From: a bacterium
Lineage (GTDB): Bacteria; Zhuqueibacterota; Zhuqueibacteria; Residuimicrobiales; Residuimicrobiaceae
Direction of reading: 5' to 3'
DNA: 5,233 bases
Assembly: GCA_012523655.1 (NCBI GenBank)
Contig: JAAYTV010000213.1
Span: forward strand, 1 to 5,233
Numbering within the stretch: position 1 is the first letter of the stretch; each line of letters starts with the position of its first letter. The notes beneath the pieces are model-generated. The model saw only the letters and a list, made by a program, of their open reading frames with translations. It did no database searches and was not told the origin of the DNA. Shown here in pieces: positions 1 through 5,233 of this stretch. The translations under genes were made by a program, and so were the position numbers.

Positions 1-1318
1 GAATTTCCCCTGAGGCGGTGTCAGAAAGGTCGATTCGTGCGGCGAGGGCCAGACTGTTCTTTTCCATCAAGCCACAGGCGATCTCCCTGGCCTGATTGAA
101 ACGGAAAAGCATATCGTCGTGCACCGCATCCACGCTGCAGCCGCCGATGCTGTCATGACCGTGGTTGTCCAGAAGATAGCGCCAAGCGACGGCAAGAAAG
201 CCCTCAGGATATTCCCAGCCATGCAGCCAATTGAATGCGGCAAACGGTTCTGCATAAAAAAGCAGCAGAGACTCGGCGTCGAAATTAGCCTGTTTGATAC
301 GAGTACGTGCGGAAAGCACACCGCCGGCCAGCGAGGAAGACCATCGATCCTTTTTTACGGAACGCATCTCCCCTTTTAAAACCTTGAGGTCCTTCACCTC
401 TTTTTTCAAACAGGCGACATACTCCGGCAGATTGCTGTGACAGATGACGTCCTGAGGCAGAAGGGCTTGGGCGTCGTGGATCAGCTGAGATTCGCGATGA
501 CTGGGAACGCTGTTGTCATGGCCTTGTGCCCAAAAGAGATGCGAGGTTGAAAAATCATTCTCGCCCGCCTGCCTGAGCTGCTGCAAGGACTCCTGCAGTC
601 GATCCAAATGATACTCATCAGGAGGATCCGCCAGTTTATAGTCCCGGCGATAATGGGCGGGATCACAAAAACGGACAGGACAGCCCGGCGCTTCCCAGTG
701 AAACTCACGGTCATCGACGCCGCCCTGCCGATCAAAAACCACCGGCCGGTAGATTTCATACCAGAAATTACAGCGGGGTAGTTTGGAGAAACGGGAGGCA
801 AGGACGCGTGTGTCATCCGCCCCCTCCCAGATAAATTCCGCTTTACCTGTATCGGTTTTACTTACGCCGCGGTAAAAAAGCGCGGTATCGATGCCGAATC
901 CTGCATACAGTTGCGGCAATTGCGATATCTGTCCCCAGGAGAACGGTGAATACCCCACTTTCAGAACTGCACCAAAGCGGCCGGCGATGCGATGGCCCAA
1001 GAGCAGATTGCGCACCAGGGATTCCCCGCTGACCATGAACTGGTCCGGCAAACAGTACCATGGTCCGATGAACAATCTGCCCGCCTGCACCAGTTTTCGA
1101 ATCCGCTCCTCCCCGTCGGGGCGGATCTGCAGGTAATCGTCGACAAGCGAGGTCTGAGAGTCCAGGTGGAAGTACTTGAAACCGGCATCATTCTCCAGGA
1201 GACTCAGGGTCTTGTCCATCATATCGACGAGCATCATGCGGGTTTGCTGAAAGGAATAGCGCCATTCACGGTCCCAATGGGTATTGCTGACGACATGCAA
1301 AGTAAAGGAACGAGTCAT
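1..1318 (-). CDS. Glycoside hydrolase family 38 (alpha-mannosidase-like) protein, N-terminal 439 residues (3' end outside window)
   Basis: Translating the complement from the ATG at 1318 gives an uninterrupted 439-residue frame to the left edge. GH38 signatures appear in order: HVVSNTHWDREW (8-19) with zinc-ligand His14 and Asp16; DSQTSLVDDYL (53-63); RLFIGPWYCLPDQFMVSGES (81-100); SLVRNLLLGHRIAGRFG (100-116); VGYSPFSWGQISQLPQLY (121-138); LFWAQGHDN (261-269), where Asp268 fits the general acid/base; GGVLSARTRIKQAN (332-345); YAEPFAAFNW (355-364); and GHDSIGGCSVDAVHDDM (387-403) with zinc-ligand His388. The family hydrolyses alpha-mannosides with retention using an Asp that is both nucleophile and zinc ligand, in the motif PDSFG. 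Here that position is Phe126 (codon TTC at 943-941), giving PFSWG. The closest layout is the bacterial MngB-type branch. No signal peptide is seen, so it is probably cytoplasmic. The C-terminal beta domains fall outside the window. Family membership is strong; activity is uncertain. Confidence 0.9.
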   Translation of the reverse strand, partial: MTRSFTLHVVSNTHWDREWRYSFQQTRMMLVDMMDKTLSLLENDAGFKYFHLDSQTSLVDDYLQIRPDGEERIRKLVQAGRLFIGPWYCLPDQFMVSGESLVRNLLLGHRIAGRFGAVLKVGYSPFSWGQISQLPQLYAGFGIDTALFYRGVSKTDTGKAEFIWEGADDTRVLASRFSKLPRCNFWYEIYRPVVFDRQGGVDDREFHWEAPGCPVRFCDPAHYRRDYKLADPPDEYHLDRLQESLQQLRQAGENDFSTSHLFWAQGHDNSVPSHRESQLIHDAQALLPQDVICHSNLPEYVACLKKEVKDLKVLKGEMRSVKKDRWSSSLAGGVLSARTRIKQANFDAESLLLFYAEPFAAFNWLHGWEYPEGFLAVAWRYLLDNHGHDSIGGCSVDAVHDDMLFRFNQAREIACGLMEKNSLALAARIDLSDTASGEI

Positions 1319-1327
1319 GATCACGTT

Positions 1328-1331
1328 CTCC
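1328..1331 (-). promoter_or_regulatory. Shine-Dalgarno for the GH38 gene
   Basis: The minus strand reads GGAG, 9 nt before the ATG at 1318, within the 27-nt gap after the previous stop. It supports the start immediately ahead of the conserved HVVSNTHWDREW segment. Confidence 0.65.
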
Positions 1332-1345
1332 GTTCACAGCATCGA

Positions 1346-2554
1346 TCAGGCGCGAAAGATTTTTTTTCTGTCCACCGGTTGGACCTGTTCCACGATCCAT
1401 TTTCGCAATTCTTTACCCGGTTCTGTGTTTTGCGGGTACGAGATCAAATCCAACGGCACGGCCAGAGCCTGGGCGACGCGGAGGGCCAGGATCGGCCAGA
1501 CAACGCCGATGTCAGCGATCACAGGGATGCTGTTTTCCAGCCGGCAAAAGCCGGACATCTCCATACGAAACGGGATGCGCATCAATTTGGTTTTAGGGAT
1601 GCCTTGATCAATGGCTTTTTGCACCTCCCCGGAATGATGCTCGAATTCCCACGCTGACTTGAGCACCGGGTCGAGATCGATCCTGATCAACGCTTTTTCC
1701 GTCAAGCGATAAGTCGGATAACCCTCCCAATCCGACCAGATGCCGTGTCCGGTATAGGTTTCGAAAGGCCCGTCATGGATCTCCTGAGTGAGCACCACAG
1801 CGGATTCGATGATCACATCGGCCTCCTGCATCATGGCTGCGATTTTACTGCAGCGTTCCGCGATGGAGATCGAATCAGCGATGGCGATGCCGACCATGCC
1901 GCCGCCGACCAGCTGTGGGACAGTGACCAACAGCGGCTTGCCCTTGGCCCAGGCGGCACCCAACATGGTGCGGGGATCAGCACCGGCTCCGGCCACCGCC
2001 TCAAACGGCAAACCCTTGCTGCGGGCAGCCATCATGATCTCTTTGGCCAGGTTCTCGGTGCGCAAACCCAGAGGATAGCCCATATTTCCAGCAGCTTTGA
2101 TGATCACGGTGCCGTCCAGCTGAAGGCCTTTTTGCATCAGATCGATATCGATCACCATCTCTTCCTTGAGCCTGCTCAAAAGAGCGTCGGACAGAAGAGA
2201 AATCTCGAAACAATCGCCTCGGGGCAGCACCTCGATGGGAAAACCGAGCACTTTGCCGTCCACGCGTTTGACCTGATCCAATACACCCGCCATCTCGTGA
2301 GCCACCACCGCTGAGCTGGTGGTGACGCCGTCGATGATGTCCTTGTGGATCAATTCGGCGATCAGCGTGGTGACCCCTTCATGAAGATTCGGACCGCTTC
2401 CGGTCACCACAACGACTTTTCCTCCCTTCTCCTTGGCGGTCACCACAGCGGAAACCGCCTGGTCCACTGCTTGGCGCGTCGCCGCATCCAAGTTTTGGTA
2501 AAGGGCGTTGATGAAATCGGCGTCTATTCGCATAGCACTCTGCCTTTTTCTCAT
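1346..2554 (-). CDS. Conserved-looking protein of unknown function with deoxyhypusine-synthase/LOR-SDH-like nucleotide-binding fold
   Basis: This complete 402-residue protein has no signal peptide and should be cytoplasmic. I do not recognise a named family. Residues 46-88 hold a strand (KVVVVTGSGPNLHEG), a helix, IIDGVTTSSA, and VVAHEM; this order resembles the first Rossmann-like unit of deoxyhypusine-synthase-like proteins and of LOR/SDH-type domains. Later conserved-looking stretches are AAGNMGYPLGLRTENLAKE (154-172), AGAGADPRTMLGAAWAKGKP (188-207), QLVGGGMVGIAIADSIS (214-230), ADVIIESAVVLTQEIHDG (245-262), and GHGIWSDWEG (269-278). The Gly-rich loops and a second strand-helix set ending in ALIRIDLDP suggest a second nucleotide-binding-like half. 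I do not see the deoxyhypusine synthase active-site lysine motif. The Met at 2554 is chosen because its ATG overlaps the kdsB TGA as ATGA; it has a poor Shine-Dalgarno, and Met at 2533 is a real alternative. It lies 27 nt before the GH38 gene. No function is assigned. Confidence 0.8.
   Translation of the reverse strand: MRKRQSAMRIDADFINALYQNLDAATRQAVDQAVSAVVTAKEKGGKVVVVTGSGPNLHEGVTTLIAELIHKDIIDGVTTSSAVVAHEMAGVLDQVKRVDGKVLGFPIEVLPRGDCFEISLLSDALLSRLKEEMVIDIDLMQKGLQLDGTVIIKAAGNMGYPLGLRTENLAKEIMMAARSKGLPFEAVAGAGADPRTMLGAAWAKGKPLLVTVPQLVGGGMVGIAIADSISIAERCSKIAAMMQEADVIIESAVVLTQEIHDGPFETYTGHGIWSDWEGYPTYRLTEKALIRIDLDPVLKSAWEFEHHSGEVQKAIDQGIPKTKLMRIPFRMEMSGFCRLENSIPVIADIGVVWPILALRVAQALAVPLDLISYPQNTEPGKELRKWIVEQVQPVDRKKIFRA
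2543..2548 (-). promoter_or_regulatory. Candidate Shine-Dalgarno for an alternative start at 2533
   Basis: The minus strand reads AAAAGG, 9 nt before the ATG at 2533. That start would give a 395-residue protein beginning MRIDADF. The upstream ATG at 2554 lacks a comparable site but is joined to the kdsB stop, so both starts remain open. Confidence 0.4.
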
Positions 2555-3294
2555 TGAGTCATTATTAATCTTTCAACCTTGGCAAGATCCTCCGCTGTAT
2601 CCACGCTCACGCCTGAGGCGGAGGCACAATGGGTTTCCGTCACATAAATCTTGTAGCCTTTCTCCAACACCCGCAATTGCTCCAACAGCTCTATCTTTTC
2701 CAGATACCCCTGCGGCAGCTGCGAGATCATCAGCAGAAAATCCTTGCGATAGACATACAGTCCCACATGCTCAAAAACCCGCAGGTTCTCGGTCTTGCGC
2801 GGATACGGGATCAACGAACGGGAAAAATAGAGCGCATAACCTTTCTCATCCACCACCACTTTGACCACGCTGGGATCGTGATAGTCCTCCGGCTGGATTG
2901 GAGTCATCAGAGTGGCCATGCGGATTTCCGCATGATCGAGCATAGGCTGCACCGCTTCGTCGATCATGCGGGGATCCAGCATGGGCTGATCGCCCTGAAT
3001 ATTGACGACAATATCCGCCTGCAGTTTGCCAACCGCTTCGGCGATGCGATCCGTCCCTGATTGATGATGTTGACCGGTTATCACCGCCTTGCCGCCAAAG
3101 CCCTCCACACAGGCGATAATGCGCTGATCATCGGCTGCGACAAACAGGTCCTGCAGCAGTTTCGATTCCTTGGCATGCTCATACACCCATTGAATCATCG
3201 GCTTGCCGGCGATCGGCGCCAATATCTTGCCGGGCAGCCGGGTGGACCCATACCGGGCGGGTATGACTCCGACCACTTTACAACGATCACTCAT
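2551..3294 (-). CDS. kdsB: 3-deoxy-manno-octulosonate cytidylyltransferase (CMP-Kdo synthetase)
   Basis: KdsB transfers CMP from CTP to Kdo in the cytoplasm, giving CMP-Kdo for the inner core of lipopolysaccharide or for other Kdo-containing glycans. The 247-residue length is normal for the family. Visible signatures are the nucleotide-binding start VIPARYGSTRLPGK (10-23), GKPMIQWVYEHA (30-41), HHQSGTDRIAEA (76-87), VNIQGDQP (97-104), HVGLYVYRKDF in the second half, LEKIELLEQLRVLEKG, and the C-terminal SVDTAEDL (230-237). Asp102 and Asp232 are the expected metal ligands by analogy with characterised KdsB. The usual QGDEP is QGDQP here (Gln103). The start was chosen by its AAGGA site and because homologs begin just before VIPAR. 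It overlaps the upstream gene by 8 nt and the downstream gene by 4 nt (ATGA). No other Kdo-pathway gene is visible, so a role with a Kdo-like sugar acid other than Kdo is possible but not indicated by the sequence alone. Confidence 0.93.
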   Translation of the reverse strand: MSDRCKVVGVIPARYGSTRLPGKILAPIAGKPMIQWVYEHAKESKLLQDLFVAADDQRIIACVEGFGGKAVITGQHHQSGTDRIAEAVGKLQADIVVNIQGDQPMLDPRMIDEAVQPMLDHAEIRMATLMTPIQPEDYHDPSVVKVVVDEKGYALYFSRSLIPYPRKTENLRVFEHVGLYVYRKDFLLMISQLPQGYLEKIELLEQLRVLEKGYKIYVTETHCASASGVSVDTAEDLAKVERLIMTQ

Positions 3295-4156
3295 CTCTTT
3301 TTCCTTCATTTTGTTCAGAACCGCCAAGCCAGCGGATGGCCTGGACAAACGATTTGCCATAGTTTTTCCAGCGTTGAAAGCCGGCTCCCCAATGCGGGGA
3401 GATATCTGAAGCGAAGGCCATGCTCCGGCCTTTGCCGAAGTGCTGCACGACGATAAAGGGATCGTCATATTCCTTCACCTTGGCCAGCACGATCGCTCCG
3501 GGTTTGGCCAGAATTCGGTTATAACCGGTGAATGCCGGACAGCTCTCCCAATCCAGGCCGGCGATCACCGGATGATCCGACACCAGCGTCTGAATGTGCA
3601 CCCCTTGGGGAGCCTCGCGGCGATCGTCATTGACGTCCAGACATTCTACCGGCAGAGCCTCTTCAACCGGCGTATCCCGCCAATTGCCCACGCCTCTGCG
3701 GCCGGTAAAGGACTCCCATCCGCCGATCATGATCAAACCGCCGCCGTTGCGAACGAACTCGCGGATGGATTCCAGACGGTTCGGCCCCATCGGCGAGTCC
3801 ATGAAGCGCTCCCATGGATAAAGCACTAAAACCTCCTGCTCGCAATCGGAGAGAACCACCACATCACAGCGGGCGGCAATGGCCTCCGGCGTCTCCGGGA
3901 ACTTGGCCAGCGCGTCCCAATTCGCCATATGCTCCACTGTCATATCCGGCTCGGCATTGAGTGCGTCGAGCACCGGCTGGCACCAGATCTGGACGCTATA
4001 ACCTTTTTGTTCATAATAAAACGGCGAAGCGATGACATTAGGCCCCAGCATAACCCCGGCATCGCCGACATACAGCACACGAATTTTTTTCGCCCATCCC
4101 TCTTGCGGCATCGCCAAAAAGAGGAGCACGATCATCGCATACCATGTTTTTTTCAT
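3287..4156 (-). CDS. Exported putative glutamine amidotransferase-like protein (GATase1-like, PF07090-type)
   Basis: This is a complete 289-residue protein. Residues 1-22 form a classic signal peptide: MKKTW, then a hydrophobic core (about 7-16), then probable cleavage after GWA at 22, so it should act in the periplasm or outside the cell. The mature part matches the putative glutamine amidotransferase family recalled as PF07090: VLYVGD near 27-32, DVVVLSD at 98-104, PNRLESIREFV at 125-135, GGGLIMIGGWESF at 138-150, DTPVEEALPVE at 161-171, SDHPVIAGL at 193-201, GYNR at 211-214, and GKGRSMAFASDISPHW at 241-256. In true class I amidotransferases a Cys sits at the nucleophile elbow; here that segment (IGGWES) has none, and no Cys occurs between 105 and 172. 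Glutaminase activity is therefore unlikely by the usual mechanism. The family function is unknown; ThuA-like sugar-related roles are a guess. Its stop overlaps the kdsB start by 8 nt, so the two are probably translationally coupled. Confidence 0.86.
   Translation of the reverse strand: MKKTWYAMIVLLFLAMPQEGWAKKIRVLYVGDAGVMLGPNVIASPFYYEQKGYSVQIWCQPVLDALNAEPDMTVEHMANWDALAKFPETPEAIAARCDVVVLSDCEQEVLVLYPWERFMDSPMGPNRLESIREFVRNGGGLIMIGGWESFTGRRGVGNWRDTPVEEALPVECLDVNDDRREAPQGVHIQTLVSDHPVIAGLDWESCPAFTGYNRILAKPGAIVLAKVKEYDDPFIVVQHFGKGRSMAFASDISPHWGAGFQRWKNYGKSFVQAIRWLGGSEQNEGKRDE
3302..3306 (-). promoter_or_regulatory. Shine-Dalgarno that sets the kdsB start
   Basis: The minus strand reads AAGGA, 7 nt before the ATG at 3294. 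It lies inside the end of the upstream gene. It favours Met at 3294 over in-frame Met codons at 3309 and 3468, which would add residues absent from KdsB proteins and extend into the preceding gene. Confidence 0.7.
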
Positions 4157-4160
4157 AACA

Positions 4161-4166
4161 TCCTCC
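4161..4166 (-). promoter_or_regulatory. Strong Shine-Dalgarno for the GATase1-like gene
   Basis: The minus strand reads GGAGGA, 4 nt before the ATG at 4156. It is the best ribosome binding site in the window and fixes the start of the signal-peptide-bearing protein. Confidence 0.8.
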
Positions 4167-4202
4167 AGAGTAAATACATCAAACGATGCACGAGGCGGAA
4201 AA

Positions 4203-4216
4203 AATGACCAGTCATT
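4203..4216. repeat. Short perfect inverted repeat just after a stop codon
   Basis: AATGAC and GTCATT (6 bp arms, 2 nt spacer) begin 3 nt beyond the stop codon at 4220. On the minus strand a run of T follows the second arm (six T in all, two of them in the arm). This could form a 5-bp stem with a CTGG loop, which is too short and AT-rich for an efficient intrinsic terminator. It may be a weak attenuator, a protein site, or chance. Confidence 0.22.
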
Positions 4217-4219
4217 CAG

Positions 4220-5233
4220 TCATCGGCTGGTTCTCTTTTTCGTCAACAGCCCTAGTTTCGTGAACGCTTCGAGAGCGGTTGACCAGTCGCCGTCGTGACC
4301 CAGAAGATAATAAGAAAAATAAGTAGTCGTAAGCGGTTTGATCGCCAGCCAGGGCTGCAGTTCGGTATAATAATACGGCGTGGGGGTGTTGTCCGGATGA
4401 TTGTTCCACATATGCAGATAGATCGCATCATTGACCGGGTAGCCGATGAGCAAACTCACATCCATCTGGGTATCGTACCCGACCGCCCACCCTTGCTCGA
4501 GAAAGCAGGCAGCGCCGTAATAGCGATCGAGCACCGGCCTTCGGCTGACCAATGTTTTTTCCGGAAAAATGTAAACGTCTTCAGGGCCGGTGGAAGGCCC
4601 GATTTCAATCAACGGATTGATGCCGATGACATGAAGGCTGGGATCCATCTCATCGAAACTGTAGCGTACCTCGAGCACTTGCCCTTCAGCCGGGAGCGTG
4701 ATTGTTTTTGCGATCTTGCTGCCGTGAACATTGGCCCAGAGCTCCACACGGACGAAATTTCCGTTCGCTCGAACGATTTTATATTGATAGTTAATGTGAC
4801 CTGCGATATAGGGATAACCGATAAATTCCTCCAGACCGCCGTAAGGATAAAAAGCAAGCGCTCCTCTCGGTTCGCCATGCCAGGGCGGAGTCTGCGGCCA
4901 CAATTTAAACAGCAGATTTTCATTGCGGCTTTTGATGATATATTCGATAATTCGTCCCCCGGTCAGCAGAATGGTCGCCTTTACCTTTTGATTCTCCAGC
5001 ACGATCTCCGGCACGCCATCCTGATTCAGGTCTTCTTCATGCACTGTTGCGCTGCCTTTAAAACGCCGTATCGCGATTTGCCCACGGACCGTGTCGCCCG
5101 AAGCGGACACAACCGCCGCATAATCCCCCTGCGGGAGATCCAGTATCCGCCTGACTATTTTTTTCCGCCATGGCCGCAGATCCTCCACCAAGGTCTCAGC
5201 ATGGACCCTTCTGCCTGTTTTCACCTCGGTCAC
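4220..5233 (-). CDS. Galactose-mutarotase-like carbohydrate-associated protein, C-terminal part (5' end outside window)
   Basis: The frame is open to the right edge and ends in TGA at 4222-4220, giving 337 visible residues. The first visible codon is GTG, but no upstream sequence is available to show it is a start, so I treat the gene as 5'-truncated by the window. Residues 30-57 look like the end of a small beta-rich domain (LPQGDY, then alternating hydrophobic strands). Residues 68-76 read DLNQDGVPE, a DxNxDGxxE calcium-loop-like motif as in dockerin or VCBS-type repeats. From about residue 77 a long beta-sandwich follows, with GGRIIEY (92-98) and many Trp, Tyr and Phe residues, resembling the galactose mutarotase-like superfamily that occurs as accessory domains of glycosidases. 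I see no defined catalytic motif and cannot name a substrate. It is the first visible gene of the cluster, 63 nt before the next one. Coding status is secure; the fold is an inference. Confidence 0.72.
   Translation of the reverse strand: MTEVKTGRRVHAETLVEDLRPWRKKIVRRILDLPQGDYAAVVSASGDTVRGQIAIRRFKGSATVHEEDLNQDGVPEIVLENQKVKATILLTGGRIIEYIIKSRNENLLFKLWPQTPPWHGEPRGALAFYPYGGLEEFIGYPYIAGHINYQYKIVRANGNFVRVELWANVHGSKIAKTITLPAEGQVLEVRYSFDEMDPSLHVIGINPLIEIGPSTGPEDVYIFPEKTLVSRRPVLDRYYGAACFLEQGWAVGYDTQMDVSLLIGYPVNDAIYLHMWNNHPDNTPTPYYYTELQPWLAIKPLTTTYFSYYLLGHDGDWSTALEAFTKLGLLTKKRTSR

Noticed and set aside
481..1191. Several short minus-strand open frames in the left part (for example 481-816, 858-1061, 961-1191)
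   Set aside because: They are out of frame with the continuous 439-residue GH38 frame, which contains all the recognisable motifs and runs off the left edge without a stop.
992..1657. A 221-codon open frame on the plus strand
   Set aside because: It lies antisense across the junction of the GH38 gene and the unassigned gene, ignores both gene boundaries, and its translation is rich in His, Gln and Asp with no domain-like pattern. The minus-strand frames carry clear family motifs.
1745..2314. A 189-codon open frame on the plus strand
   Set aside because: It is fully antisense to the 402-residue protein gene. The His, Asp and Gly-rich translation is typical of the complement of a GC-rich coding frame.
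2551..2580. A possible promoter or terminator in the AT-rich stretch near the kdsB stop
   Set aside because: The stretch is the coding end of kdsB and overlaps the next start. No -35/-10 pair or stem followed by T run is visible.
3295..3468. A 58-residue N-terminal extension of kdsB from Met at 3468
   Set aside because: It would overlap the preceding gene by about 180 nt, adds sequence foreign to KdsB, and the Met at 3294 has its own AAGGA site.

Overview
The window is a compact, one-directional gene cluster. All five genes read on the minus strand, so the order of transcription runs from the right edge to the left edge. The first gene (right edge) lacks its 5' end and the last gene (left edge) lacks its 3' end. 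Almost all bases are coding: the only gaps are 63 nt and 27 nt, and two junctions overlap by 8 and 4 nt. This spacing argues for one operon whose promoter and terminator lie outside the window. I see no RNA genes, mobile elements, CRISPR arrays or clear promoters.

In transcription order: (1) 5233-4220, the C-terminal part of a protein with a galactose-mutarotase-like carbohydrate-associated beta-sandwich and a calcium-loop-like motif; (2) 4156-3287, a putative glutamine-amidotransferase-like protein (GATase1-like, PF07090-type) with a signal peptide and no recognisable nucleophile cysteine; (3) 3294-2551, kdsB, 3-deoxy-manno-octulosonate (Kdo) cytidylyltransferase, the most secure assignment; (4) 2554-1346, a 402-residue protein of unknown function whose N-terminal half resembles the nucleotide-binding fold of deoxyhypusine-synthase-like and LOR/SDH-type proteins; (5) 1318-1, the first 439 residues of a glycoside hydrolase family 38 (alpha-mannosidase) relative, which was read directly from the complement and is unusual at its catalytic nucleophile position.

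The host is probably a Gram-negative bacterium, because KdsB serves lipopolysaccharide or Kdo-containing surface glycan synthesis. GC content looks slightly above 50 percent. The mix of GH38, GATase1-like and mutarotase-like proteins is reminiscent of environmental polysaccharide-using lineages, but I cannot name a phylum from the sequence. The genes share a carbohydrate theme: two proteins likely to recognise or process glycans, one sugar-acid activating enzyme, one periplasmic or secreted protein and one unassigned putative nucleotide-binding enzyme. The two points most worth following are the GH38 protein with Phe where the zinc-binding catalytic Asp should be, and the unassigned 402-residue protein coupled to kdsB.
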